The notes beneath the pieces are model-generated. The model saw only the letters and a list, made by a program, of their open reading frames with translations. It had not been told where the DNA came from and made no database searches. Source: Deltaproteobacteria bacterium (GTDB taxonomy: Bacteria > Desulfobacterota > Desulfobacteria > Desulfobacterales > UBA11574). Taken from it: DNA of 33,797 nucleotides. The DNA is taken from assembly GCA_019308685.1 (NCBI GenBank), contig JAFDHQ010000020.1:1-33797 (forward strand). Reading direction: 5' to 3'. The position numbers and the translations under genes were made by a program. Shown here piece by piece: positions 1 through 8,109 of this stretch (position 1 is its first letter; each line of letters opens with the position of its first letter).

Positions 1-266
1 AGCTGATTCTTTTGGACCCGGTTAAATTCGGATTTAATCTTACCCATGATGCTTATTATCCGGTTCTTGAATTCGACCGGATCACCATCGATTGTTTCCA
101 GGAAATTCCTCTCAGCCTGATCGCAAAGGCTTCCGGAACGGATTTTAAAGTCATCAAGGATCTTAATCCCGAAATTCGGGGACACTGTCTTTCCGAAGGC
201 ACCCATACCATTCTCATTACCAAAGGAGCGAAAAAGAGTAACCCGGATGCGCCGGTGACATCATAA
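1..266 (+). CDS. Lytic transglycosylase-like protein, C-terminal end (5' truncated by window)
   Basis: The frame is open from the first base of the window to a TAA at 264-266, so this is the tail of a gene that starts upstream. The visible residues (DPVKFGF, then DCFQEIPLSLIAKASGTDFK and LNPEIRGHCLSEGTH) resemble the region after the catalytic domain in membrane-associated lytic murein transglycosylases of delta-proteobacteria, where a LysM-like segment ends in a phrase such as LNPEIRG...LPEGTH. The catalytic domain itself is not in the window, so the enzymatic assignment rests on similarity of this tail only. TTG at 12 could be read as a start but has no ribosome binding site and would give an 84-residue fragment. 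Confidence 0.5.
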   Translation, partial: LILLDPVKFGFNLTHDAYYPVLEFDRITIDCFQEIPLSLIAKASGTDFKVIKDLNPEIRGHCLSEGTHTILITKGAKKSNPDAPVTS

Positions 267-714
267 GCTTACGGGAATTGCTATCCCGCTGGAAGCGAAA
301 AAAATATAGAGTTTTTAATGGCTCCCGGTTCATACTGCTTCCCTGGCCCCAGTGAAATAGAAAAAAGTTTCACCCCAGTACGATTTGCCGGACCTACGGG
401 GCAGGCGGGGTAAAAATGATGGTATGATGGTCAAAAGCGTATAACTACGGTGTGCGGATCAAATTGTCATTTTAGGTCCGGGACCGGACCAGGACAATGA
501 ATTGGAATTACAATAAAAGTCGTGGATATAGCTTGTATTTTTTTTAGAATGGCTATTTTGATATGAAGATGTTATTTTAGTTTATTAATTGTGAATTTTG
601 TGCTTTTTGTGGTAAAATTTTTTTATTTTCGCCAACAAGACACCAAGGGCTTACTGGAATATAGCAAGCTTTGTGCCGGGCTGGCAAATGTTATGATGTT
701 TATTTTGAGACGCT
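267..714. other. Intergenic region, 448 bp
   Basis: I see no convincing gene, tRNA or riboswitch here. A perfect 6-bp inverted repeat with a 4-base loop (GGTCCG-GGAC-CGGACC) lies at 475-490, but no T-run follows, so it is a poor terminator candidate. The right half (about 530-640) is very AT-rich and holds the probable promoter of the downstream tetrapyrrole genes. Confidence 0.5.
589..618 (+). promoter_or_regulatory. Candidate sigma-70 promoter for the tetrapyrrole cluster
   Basis: TTGTGA at 589-594 and TAAAAT at 613-618 are separated by 18 bases, which matches four and five of the six consensus positions. An alternative pair is TTGATA at 558-563 and TTTATT at 581-586 (17-base spacer). Both lie 95-150 bases upstream of the first gene in an AT-rich stretch, where chance matches are common. 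Confidence 0.35.
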
Positions 715-1407
715 ATGAGATATTATCCGGTCAATCTTGATATACGAAATCGAAAATGCTTAGTTGTGGGTGGAGGATCAGTGGGCACACGCAAGGTAAT
801 GACGTTGCTCGACTGTGGCGCAAAAGTAACCGTTGTCAGTAATGAAGTGACCCGGCAGTTGCTTAAGCTTGCCGACAGCGGCTCCATCGTTTTGAAAAAA
901 CGACCCTTTCAAATTTCTGATCTCGACAAAATGTTTCTTGTCATCGGTGCAACAGACAACCCGGAATTGAACCTGCAGATTCATACCCAAGCGGAACAGG
1001 TGGGTATGCTGTGCAATATCGCAGATCGCCCCGAAGTTTGTAATTTTATTCTCCCGGCCATTGTAAACCGGGGAGATTTGATTATCGCCATCTCGACTTC
1101 CGGGAAAAGTCCTGCTTTTGCAAAAATGATGCGAAAAAATCTGGAAAAGGAATTTGGAACCGAATATGCTGAATTTCTCCGACTTATGGGTGGAATCCGT
1201 AACAAACTTTTAAATCAAGATCACGAACCCGAGGCTCATAAGCCTCTTTTTGAGAAGTTGATACAACGAGACCTTGTTAAAATGATAAAAGGCCGTGATA
1301 TCGTGGCGATTAATTCCTTGCTTTTTGAGATTCTTGGTGAAGGATATATATTCGACGAATTAATGACAAACCATCAGATATCCAACCCGATTTTGAAAAA
1401 TATATAG
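715..1407 (+). CDS. Precorrin-2 dehydrogenase / sirohydrochlorin ferrochelatase (Met8p/CysG N-terminal type)
   Basis: Protein of 230 residues. The N-terminus MRYYPVNLDIRNRKCLVVGG followed by GSVGTRK is the NAD-binding Rossmann fold of the Met8p/CysG N-terminal family. RPEVCNFILPAIVNRGDL and ISTSGKSPAFAK are the typical second and third blocks. The family oxidises precorrin-2 to sirohydrochlorin and in some members inserts iron to give siroheme. It stands alone without the SUMT methyltransferase half of CysG, as is usual for SirC/Met8p-type proteins. It abuts the HemX-like gene (stop at 1405-1407, next start at 1408) and lies two genes upstream of hemA, so it belongs to a tetrapyrrole operon. 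In sulfate reducers siroheme serves both sulfite reductase and the alternative haem pathway; that role is inferred here. Whether this copy chelates iron cannot be seen. Confidence 0.9.
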   Translation: MRYYPVNLDIRNRKCLVVGGGSVGTRKVMTLLDCGAKVTVVSNEVTRQLLKLADSGSIVLKKRPFQISDLDKMFLVIGATDNPELNLQIHTQAEQVGMLCNIADRPEVCNFILPAIVNRGDLIIAISTSGKSPAFAKMMRKNLEKEFGTEYAEFLRLMGGIRNKLLNQDHEPEAHKPLFEKLIQRDLVKMIKGRDIVAINSLLFEILGEGYIFDELMTNHQISNPILKNI

Positions 1408-2238
1408 GTGCCATCCGTGGAAATTTTGATAGTTATAACCATTTTCTTCTACATGTTGAGCACGGCAGGATATGTTGCCTATCTTTTCCTTCAGAAAAAT
1501 TATCTCCAAAAAATAGGGGTTTATTTGATTTTTGTCGCCTTTTTATGTCATACGGTATCGATCGGTTATGGGTTTGTTCAATCCGGACATTTTCCCATAA
1601 ATAATCTTCACCAAACCCTCTCCATGGCAGGCTGGACCATTGCCGGTGTTTTCCTGATCTTTCACTACCGATTTCATCTTAAGATTCTGGGGATATTTGC
1701 CGCTCCATTAGTGACTCTGGTAATGGTCATAGCATCCCGGTTACCGAGCGCACCGCATCAGGCTGACAGTGTCTTAAATAATATATGGCTTGTTGCTCAT
1801 GTCATTACCATCTTTATGGGCGAGGCATCATTTGCTCTGGCCTGCGGAGTGGGGTTTTTATATCTTGTGCAGGAACACACGATAAAGTCCAAAAATCATG
1901 GATTTTTTTTCAAACGTCTTCCGTCTTTGGATCTTCTCGATACAACCGGATATGCATGTATTGTTGCAGGGTTCACAATGCTTACTTTGGGACTTATAAC
2001 CGGTTTCATCTATGCCAAGTCGGTCTGGGGAAGGTTCTGGAGCTGGGACCCCAAAGAGGTCTGGTCAGGTATTACCTGGCTGTTGTATGCCGCCTTGCTC
2101 CATCAGCGCCTCACGGTAGGATGGCGGGGGCGGAGGGCGGCAATTATGGCAATTATCGGTTTTGCAGTCATTTTATTTACTTTTTTCGGTGTTAACTTTC
2201 TATTGCAAGGCCATCACGGAGAATTCACAAGATTGTAA
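1408..2238 (+). CDS. HemX/CcsA-family cytochrome c assembly membrane protein
   Basis: Protein of 276 residues made almost entirely of hydrophobic segments (about eight). The CcsA/HemX family signature is visible near residues 205-235: WGRFWSWDPKEVWSGITWLL, followed by a conserved HQR. A C-terminal GVNFLLQGHHGEF carries the histidines typical of haem-handling members. The GTG start at 1408 directly follows the stop of the preceding gene, implying translational coupling. The position immediately before hemA matches the HemX-type neighbour in which the membrane protein affects glutamyl-tRNA reductase level or haem delivery. A role in cytochrome c maturation (CcsA) is the alternative; sequence alone does not separate the two. 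Confidence 0.85.
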   Translation: MPSVEILIVITIFFYMLSTAGYVAYLFLQKNYLQKIGVYLIFVAFLCHTVSIGYGFVQSGHFPINNLHQTLSMAGWTIAGVFLIFHYRFHLKILGIFAAPLVTLVMVIASRLPSAPHQADSVLNNIWLVAHVITIFMGEASFALACGVGFLYLVQEHTIKSKNHGFFFKRLPSLDLLDTTGYACIVAGFTMLTLGLITGFIYAKSVWGRFWSWDPKEVWSGITWLLYAALLHQRLTVGWRGRRAAIMAIIGFAVILFTFFGVNFLLQGHHGEFTRL

Positions 2239-2272
2239 ATATGGGGATAACGATAATATATTATAAAGAAAT

Positions 2273-3541
2273 ATGTTAGAAATCGTCTTATTGGGATTGA
2301 ATCATAAAACAGCACCGGTGGGGTTGAGGGAGTGCCTGGCATTCTCGCCGGACGAGACATCTACCGTGCTGAGAGCGTTTCAAGAATCACCGGTGATCCG
2401 TGAAGCAGTTCTTGTTTCAACCTGCAACCGTGTAGAAATTCTCATGGCCACCGAGGACAAGGCCAATGCGGTTCGGACTGCTAAAATGTTTCTATCGGAA
2501 TTTAAAAAGCTACCTGCTTCCGAATTTGAAAAATCCCTTTATATCCATAAGGGAGATGATGCGGTCCGGCATATGTTCAGAGTTGCATCAAGTCTTGATT
2601 CCATGGTTGTTGGAGAACCACAGATACTGGGTCAGATAAAAGAAGCTTATAAAATGGCTACGTTAAAGAAAACATCCGGTGTTATTCTGAACAAGTTGTT
2701 TCATCGAACCTTTTTCGTGGCAAAACGGGTTCGCAGTGAAACCGGAATCGGAGATCATGCGGTATCCGTCAGTTACGCGGCTATTGAGCTGGGGCGCAAA
2801 ATATTCGGCGCCTTTGAAGGAAAAAATGTACTCCTTATCGGAGCCGGAGAAATGGCTGAACTGGCGGTTGAACATCTGATTCGAAATAAAGCCGGGGATA
2901 TTTTGGTTGCGAACCGAACGTTTGAAAACGGTGTTAAACTTGCCAAAAGGTTCAAGGGAGAAGCGATCCGGTTTGAAGAGATTGCAGACAGCTTACAGCA
3001 TGTTGATATTGTTATCAGTTCTACCGGTTCAACCGATTACGTTGTTACCCGCGAACAGGTAAGGGCGATCATACGCCGCCGCCGGAATCGCCCCATTTTT
3101 TTTATTGATATCGCGGTCCCCCGGGATATTGATCCGGAAATAAACCGCCTGACCAATTCATATGTTTATGACATCGATGACCTGAAAGGAGTTATCGACG
3201 AAAGTATTGAAAATCGCAAAAAGGAGGCGATTAAAGGGGAAAGAATTGTAGACGAAGCGGTCATCGGTTTCAGGCAGTGGTACGATAATTTGAATGTGAT
3301 ACCCACCATTGTTGCATTAAGGAACAAAATGGACGGTATTGCCAAAACGGAAATAAAAAAAACATTGCATTCTTTAAAACATCTGTCAGAAGAAGATCGC
3401 CAAGCCATTGCCCGAATGACGAACGCCATGATAAATAAAATCCTGCATGATCCCATGCAGTTATTAAAAAGCAATGGATATCATCAAAACAAATCCGGCT
3501 ACCTCGACATTACCCGAAAACTTTTTAAACTTGATGAGTAA
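2273..3541 (+). CDS. hemA: Glutamyl-tRNA reductase
   Basis: Protein of 422 residues, a normal length for HemA. It reduces glutamyl-tRNA(Glu) with NADPH to glutamate-1-semialdehyde, the first committed step of C5 tetrapyrrole synthesis. The catalytic cysteine is in VSTCNRVEI (Cys51). The substrate-binding phrase GEPQILGQIKEAY follows, then the NADPH domain (LLIGAGEMAELA) and the helical dimerisation domain at the C-terminus. It is third in the tetrapyrrole block, 34 bases after the HemX-like gene. Its 3' end overlaps possible early starts of fabD, but the likely fabD start is just beyond the TAA at 3539-3541. Confidence 0.97.
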   Translation: MLEIVLLGLNHKTAPVGLRECLAFSPDETSTVLRAFQESPVIREAVLVSTCNRVEILMATEDKANAVRTAKMFLSEFKKLPASEFEKSLYIHKGDDAVRHMFRVASSLDSMVVGEPQILGQIKEAYKMATLKKTSGVILNKLFHRTFFVAKRVRSETGIGDHAVSVSYAAIELGRKIFGAFEGKNVLLIGAGEMAELAVEHLIRNKAGDILVANRTFENGVKLAKRFKGEAIRFEEIADSLQHVDIVISSTGSTDYVVTREQVRAIIRRRRNRPIFFIDIAVPRDIDPEINRLTNSYVYDIDDLKGVIDESIENRKKEAIKGERIVDEAVIGFRQWYDNLNVIPTIVALRNKMDGIAKTEIKKTLHSLKHLSEEDRQAIARMTNAMINKILHDPMQLLKSNGYHQNKSGYLDITRKLFKLDE

Positions 3542-3554
3542 ATGGAGGACAACG

Positions 3555-4493
3555 TTGAAAAAAACAGCATTCCTTTTTCCCGGTCAGGGATCACAATCTG
3601 TGGGTATGGGTCTTGATTTTTATCAGGAATACGACGGTGTCAGGGAAATTTTTGACATGGCGGAAGAGATAACCCGAATCAATATATCCAGACTGTGTTT
3701 CAAAGGTCCTTTTGACGAGCTTACCCAAACGGTGAATCTTCAGCCTTCAGTGACCGCTGTAAATCTGGCCTGCCTTTTTGCAATTGAAAAAGAAGGTGTC
3801 AGGCCTGATATATCCGCCGGCCATAGTCTGGGCGAATACAGCGCAATGCATGCTTCAAACGTCGTTTCAAAAGAAGATACCATCAGACTCGTTTTTAAAA
3901 GAGGTGAACTGATGCACCGTGAAGCAACCCAGTATACAGGATCCATGCATGCAATTATCGGGCTGCCTATTAATACCGTCGAAGAACTGGTTGCCGAAGT
4001 ACAAAAAGAGGGAATTGTTGCCGTGGCAAATCACAACACCAAACAGCAAATTGTAATAACCGGAGCGCCGGATATGGTTAAGAAGGTTTCTGCCCTGGCA
4101 GCCTCCCGGGGCGCCAAAGCCATCCCGTTGAAAGTTAGCGGGGCATGGCACAGCGAATTGATAAAAGGCGCCCAGGAAAAGTTTGGTGAGTTTATGGAAT
4201 CAGTACATTTTAGCACACCGGACAGGCCCATGCTTTTTAATGTAACGGGTGACTATGCTATAAACACCGATGATATTAAATCGATCATGGTCCGGCAGCT
4301 TTGCAGCCCTGTCAAATGGTATGACTCGGTCCGCAGGCTTATGGCAGAAAACGTGGAGATCTTTGTTGAAGTGGGCCCGGGAAAGGTTCTTACCGGTTTA
4401 ATTAAAAAGATTTTGCCTAAGGATTATCCTTGTAAAATATATACGGTAAACAGCATGAAGCAGATGGAGCGATTCTTGAAACAAACCACTTGA
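3555..4493 (+). CDS. fabD: Malonyl-CoA:ACP transacylase
   Basis: It transfers malonyl from CoA to acyl carrier protein for fatty acid synthesis. From the TTG at 3555 the protein is 312 residues and opens with KKTAFLFPGQGSQSVGMG, the classical FabD N-terminus. That start has a strong GGAGG at 3544-3548 with a 6-base spacer. Upstream in-frame ATGs at 3474 and 3534 would add residues inside or overlapping hemA and lack such a site. The active-site motif GHSLGEYSA (nucleophilic Ser near residue 91), the conserved Arg in FKRGELM and the catalytic His in SGAWHSELIKGA are all present. It sits 13 bases after hemA, apparently in the same transcript. A fabD outside a fab cluster is slightly unusual. 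Confidence 0.96.
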   Translation: MKKTAFLFPGQGSQSVGMGLDFYQEYDGVREIFDMAEEITRINISRLCFKGPFDELTQTVNLQPSVTAVNLACLFAIEKEGVRPDISAGHSLGEYSAMHASNVVSKEDTIRLVFKRGELMHREATQYTGSMHAIIGLPINTVEELVAEVQKEGIVAVANHNTKQQIVITGAPDMVKKVSALAASRGAKAIPLKVSGAWHSELIKGAQEKFGEFMESVHFSTPDRPMLFNVTGDYAINTDDIKSIMVRQLCSPVKWYDSVRRLMAENVEIFVEVGPGKVLTGLIKKILPKDYPCKIYTVNSMKQMERFLKQTT

Positions 4494-4510
4494 TTTTTCC
4501 GTGATAGTAT

Positions 4511-4537
4511 AAGGTATATTGTTACATATATCTTTTT
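4511..4537 (+). terminator. Possible weak terminator after fabD
   Basis: A 9-bp stem with one G-U pair (AAGGTATAT at 4511-4519 and ATATATCTT at 4526-4534), a 6-base loop and a T-run ending at 4537 follow the fabD stop by about 17 bases. The stem is AT-rich, so the structure is weak. Confidence 0.35.
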
Positions 4538-4614
4538 ACACGCTGTCACAGATGATGAGGGGTAAAAGCTAAGAAAAGAGACTTTTTAAAAATTACAAAA
4601 AATAAATTTTATTC

Positions 4615-4643
4615 TTTACATAGACTTTTTGTTAAGGTAGACT
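4615..4643 (+). promoter_or_regulatory. Candidate sigma-70 promoter for dksA operon
   Basis: TTTACA at 4615-4620 and TAGACT at 4638-4643 are separated by exactly 17 bases. They lie 50 bases upstream of the dksA start in an AT-rich gap after the fabD hairpin. Confidence 0.45.
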
Positions 4644-4692
4644 ATCTCTTTTTAAAAAAATTTGAGCTATTTATTATTTCAAAGGTTTTGCC

Positions 4693-5055
4693 ATGGAAAA
4701 GGATGATATTGAATATTTTAAAGAATTTCTAACCGACCGTTTAGAAGAACTTTTGAGCCATGCAGACAATACTGTCTCAGGCATGACCACCCCGAAAGAG
4801 AATTTTCCGGATCCAGCGGACCGAGCTTCTCTTGAAGCAGACCGGAATTTTATGCTTCGTATAAGGGATAGAGAAAACAAACTTATTAAAAAGATTAAAA
4901 AAGCCCTAGATCGTATCGAAGACGGCACTTTCGGAATATGTGAAAAGTGCGGTGAAGATATTTCAACGAGTCGCCTTAAAGCCAGACCGGTTACAACGTT
5001 ATGTATTGGTTGTAAAACCAAAGAAGAGGCTTTTGAAAAAGCCCTCGGATTATAA
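4693..5055 (+). CDS. dksA: DksA/TraR-family RNA polymerase-binding transcription factor
   Basis: Protein of 120 residues, shorter than E. coli DksA (151) because the N-terminal extension is missing. DksA works with ppGpp in the RNA polymerase secondary channel. The coiled-coil tip motif NFPDPADRAS keeps both acidic residues (Asp40 and Asp43, equivalent to the E. coli tip aspartates). The C-terminal four-cysteine zinc finger is complete: CEKCGEDIS then CIGCK. An AAAGG lies about 8 bases before the ATG. The PHP gene follows within 10 bases, then rnc with overlap, so this is the first gene of a three-gene unit. The (p)ppGpp enzyme that would partner it is encoded at 11436-13538. Confidence 0.9.
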   Translation: MEKDDIEYFKEFLTDRLEELLSHADNTVSGMTTPKENFPDPADRASLEADRNFMLRIRDRENKLIKKIKKALDRIEDGTFGICEKCGEDISTSRLKARPVTTLCIGCKTKEEAFEKALGL

Positions 5056-5062
5056 TAAGAAT

Positions 5063-5962
5063 GTGAAAATAGACCTTCATATTCATTCAACAGCTTCTGA
5101 TGGGACATTATCACCATTAGAGATCCTCAATCTGGCTCAAAGCATCAATCTCGGGGCCATATCCATTACAGATCACGATACCATTGATGGAACAAAAGAA
5201 GCCCTTGCCATTGGGATACCGCCTTCCATTAATTTCTTAACCGGTGTTGAAATCAGCGCGGTTCCACCGCCGCCTTTTTCCTTTCCGGGAAGCTTTCATA
5301 TTTTGGGTTATGCCATCAATGTTGATGATTCTGTATTAAATCAAACACTTGTTAAACTTCAGGAGGCGAGAAAGAATAGAAACCCAAGAATTATTGAACG
5401 GCTGAATCGCATGGGCTACGAAATTACGTTGAATGAAATACGGAAAGATGCCGGAGAATGTCAGCTTGGAAGACCTCATATTGCAAAGCAAATGGTAAAA
5501 AAAGGCTTTGTTCAATCGGTTTCCAAGGCATTTGACAAATATCTGGCAAAAGGTCAACCGGCATATGTTGATAAATATCGTATTGACTGTGACAGAGCAA
5601 TTGAAGTCATACTCAATGCCGGGGGAATTCCTGTTCTGGCCCATCCCGTTCTTCTCGATATCAAAAATGATGATGTTCTTGAAACGCTGATTGCTCGTTT
5701 AAAGGAAATGGGCCTTAAAGGAATAGAAGCCTATTATCCTGACCATACGCCCGATCTTATCGTTCGATATACTGAGATAGCCAACCGGCATGGATTATTA
5801 ATTACAGGAGGTACTGATTTCCACGGTTCTATCAAGCCCGAAATTATAATGGGGTCAGGTAGAGGAAATTTTTCCGTTCCCTATGAATTATATGAAAATA
5901 TGGTAAAATCCCAAAATATTGTTCATAAAAAACACGAAAGTTGCAATACGGGAATTAAATGA
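5063..5962 (+). CDS. PHP-domain phosphoesterase (RNase AM / nucleoside 3',5'-bisphosphate phosphatase type)
   Basis: Protein of 299 residues from the GTG at 5063, starting MKIDLHIHSTASDGT. PHP metal-ligand motifs are present in order: HIHS, then TDHDTIDG, then GVEISA, GRPHIA, LAHP and finally TGGTDFHGS. Overall order and length fit the YciV/TrpH family, whose studied members remove 5' nucleotides from short RNA and hydrolyse pAp-like nucleotides. The GTG lies 8 bases after the dksA stop, and the 3' end overlaps rnc in an ATGA, so translation is probably coupled on both sides. The frame is open further upstream inside dksA, but that extension has no family similarity. Exact substrate is not decidable from sequence. 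Confidence 0.88.
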   Translation: MKIDLHIHSTASDGTLSPLEILNLAQSINLGAISITDHDTIDGTKEALAIGIPPSINFLTGVEISAVPPPPFSFPGSFHILGYAINVDDSVLNQTLVKLQEARKNRNPRIIERLNRMGYEITLNEIRKDAGECQLGRPHIAKQMVKKGFVQSVSKAFDKYLAKGQPAYVDKYRIDCDRAIEVILNAGGIPVLAHPVLLDIKNDDVLETLIARLKEMGLKGIEAYYPDHTPDLIVRYTEIANRHGLLITGGTDFHGSIKPEIIMGSGRGNFSVPYELYENMVKSQNIVHKKHESCNTGIK

Positions 5963-6660
5963 TACAAACAGATCTGTCTGAATTAACCCTCAAACTTAAT
6001 TATAAATTTAAGAATAAAGACCTTCTTTCTGAGTCCTTAAGACACAGTTCATTTGTAAATGAACAACTCGACACAGACCTTCAGGACAATGAGCGGCTTG
6101 AATTTCTTGGGGATGCTGTTTTAAATCTAGTCGTAGGGCACATCCTCATGCAAAGATACCCCGAGTTAAAAGAGGGCGATCTATCCAGAATGAGGGCCAA
6201 TTTGGTTAATGAATCTCAACTTGCATCCATTGCCCGCGGAATAAATCTGGGTTCCTATATACAACTGGGCAAAGGGGAAAACCAATCAGAAGGCTGGAAT
6301 AAGCAATCCATACTGGCAAACACATTTGAGGCTGTCATTGCGGCGGTTTACATGGATGGGGGTTTTGATGTTGTTTTTAGGATCATTGAAGGCCATTTTT
6401 CGTTTTTGATAAATTCCGTAACTACACCGACTGCCAATCACGATTTCAAAAGCCAAATTCAGGAACTTGTTCAGATGGAATACAGATCCGTACCGATTTA
6501 CAAAGTCGTTCATGAAAGCGGGCCGGATCACGACAAAACTTTTCGGGTTCAGTTGAAAATTGGTGAGGTCCAGGCAGAAGGAATCGGAAAGAGCAAGAAG
6601 GCCGCTGAACAGGATGCTGCCAGAAAAGGCCTTGATATTTTAAAATCCGGACCGGGTTAA
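5959..6660 (+). CDS. rnc: Ribonuclease III
   Basis: Protein of 233 residues, standard for RNase III, which cleaves double-stranded RNA in rRNA and mRNA processing. The signature NERLEFLGDAVLNLVVG (about residues 43-59) and the second catalytic block NTFEAVIAAVYMDGG (about 117-131) are intact. A C-terminal double-stranded RNA-binding domain (FKSQIQELVQ to KSKKAAEQDAARKGL) occupies about 160-230. The start ATG overlaps the stop of the PHP gene (ATGA at 5959-5962). Confidence 0.96.
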   Translation: MIQTDLSELTLKLNYKFKNKDLLSESLRHSSFVNEQLDTDLQDNERLEFLGDAVLNLVVGHILMQRYPELKEGDLSRMRANLVNESQLASIARGINLGSYIQLGKGENQSEGWNKQSILANTFEAVIAAVYMDGGFDVVFRIIEGHFSFLINSVTTPTANHDFKSQIQELVQMEYRSVPIYKVVHESGPDHDKTFRVQLKIGEVQAEGIGKSKKAAEQDAARKGLDILKSGPG

Positions 6661-6745
6661 GCGGTCGAGTCGTTTAGATCTTATAACCTTATGAATTTGA
6701 CTTATTACGAATTCATCGGTTGTCATTATTTGGAAAAAGATTGCG

Positions 6746-7777
6746 TTGCTTAATAAGAAAAACACTCCTTTCGTCATTCCGATTTTTTTACCCAATGTCG
6801 GGTGTCCGCATCAATGCGCTTTCTGCAACCAGACATCCATCACCGGTGTAACGCCTGACACTATTTCTCCGGTAACACTTCGTTTTCTAATAAACAACTT
6901 TCTTCAATATAAAGAGAAAGATAGACGGTCTGTTCAGGTGGCTTTCTACGGCGGGAATTTTCTGGGCCTAAAAAAGGATTACATCAGGGTTCTTCTTGAT
7001 GAAACTACAAAATTTGTAAAAAACAAAAGAGTTGACAGTGTTCGGTTTTCCACCCGGCCGGATACTATAGGCGTTGAACAGCTGGATATTATTAAGGGTT
7101 ACCCGGTTTCAACCATTGAAATCGGTGTTCAATCAATGGATAATCAGGTGCTGGCTATGGCTCAACGGGGACACACCGCCTTGGATACGGAAAAAGCGGC
7201 GGCTCTGCTAAAGGAGCGGAGCTATGAAGTCGGCATGCAGATGATGGTTGCACTTCCGGGTGATGACGAAACCAAATCCCTTATTACCGCACAAAAAATT
7301 ATATCACTTTCTCCTGATTTTATAAGGATTTATCCTACGGTTGTACTTGCAAGCAGCCGCCTTGCCGTTTGGTATAAAAAAGGAGAATATACACCCTGGT
7401 CTCTTTCGCGATGCGTATCCCTTGTCAAAAATCTTTACCTTTTTTTCAAAAGCAAGAAAATACCGGTCATTCGTATGGGGCTTCAGGCCTCAGAGGATCT
7501 TTCAAAAGAAACGACAATTTTAGCAGGGCCCTACCATCCGGCTTTCGGACATATGGTCCATTCTAAAATATTTCTTGATATGGCCACATCACTCCTGGAA
7601 GCTGAGAGGGGCTCTTGTGACAAAATTACCATTAAAGTTCATCCCCGAAGCATTTCAAAAATGAGGGGGTTAAAAAATAAGAACGTGGAAAACCTGAAAA
7701 GAAAATTTCATATCAAATCACTTGAAATTATCTCGGATCTTTCTATTGCTGAAGATAAACTAAAAATTATATTATAA
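6746..7777 (+). CDS. Radical SAM protein, Elp3/COG1243-like
   Basis: Protein of 343 residues. The radical SAM cluster motif is CPHQCAFC (Cys20, Cys24, Cys27; C-x3-C-x2-C), followed by the SAM-binding AFYGGNFLGL. The blocks EIGVQSMDNQVLAMAQRGHT and QMMVALPGDDE are typical of the Elp3-like group, and the C-terminal VHPRSISKMRGLKNKNVENL is found in stand-alone bacterial members. These proteins lack the acetyltransferase half of Elp3, and their substrate is not established. The TTG at 6746 is the likely start; no strong ribosome binding site decides it. It follows rnc by 85 bases and may be cotranscribed. Confidence 0.85.
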   Translation: MLNKKNTPFVIPIFLPNVGCPHQCAFCNQTSITGVTPDTISPVTLRFLINNFLQYKEKDRRSVQVAFYGGNFLGLKKDYIRVLLDETTKFVKNKRVDSVRFSTRPDTIGVEQLDIIKGYPVSTIEIGVQSMDNQVLAMAQRGHTALDTEKAAALLKERSYEVGMQMMVALPGDDETKSLITAQKIISLSPDFIRIYPTVVLASSRLAVWYKKGEYTPWSLSRCVSLVKNLYLFFKSKKIPVIRMGLQASEDLSKETTILAGPYHPAFGHMVHSKIFLDMATSLLEAERGSCDKITIKVHPRSISKMRGLKNKNVENLKRKFHIKSLEIISDLSIAEDKLKIIL

Positions 7778-7803
7778 ATTTGTATTAACCAAAACATTCT
7801 TGG

Positions 7804-8099
7804 GATGAAATGGTAGGGCAGACGCATTTGAATCCCAATACAGGGAGAAGGCTCCACGACGGCGTATATCTCTTTCCAACCGACTGAATCTTGTGCTTAA
7901 GCACCCGTAAGCCCGAGCCGCGCCAGAGTTATTAAGAACAATTCGTCGCTAAATTATCCCATTGATTTGTTAAGTCATAATTTCATTCGGCTCGGACTAA
8001 CGCGTGCTAAAGCCCTTCAAACAGTCAGTCGGTTTCCAAGAGAAACACGCCGTCGCTCCGCTGCACCGAAAACAAATACGTTTACCCTGGACGAAATGG
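7804..8099. mobile_element. MITE-like element with long imperfect inverted repeats and near-duplicate flanks
   Basis: The ends are TAGGGCAGACGCATTTG at 7814-7830 and, as reverse complement, CAGGGTAAACGTATTTG at 8073-8089 (three mismatches). Further in, 7855-7920 and 7988-8060 form a long imperfect stem (GACGGCGT, CTCTT, AACCGACTGA and CCGAGCCG each recur in inverted order). The left arm contains the perfect palindrome GTGCTTAAGCAC. About 67 bases of non-repeated sequence lie between the arms. GATGAAATGG at 7804-7813 and GACGAAATGG at 8090-8099 flank the element as a 10-bp direct repeat with one mismatch, as a target duplication would. There is no coding capacity. It fills the gap between two convergent genes, where its RNA could fold into a strong hairpin and act as a bidirectional terminator. 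Confidence 0.65.
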
Positions 8100-8109
8100 G
8101 TAACCTTGT

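Noticed and set aside
475-490. GGTCCG-GGAC-CGGACC hairpin as a terminator of the transglycosylase gene
   Set aside because: It is over 200 bases past the stop and lacks a T-run.
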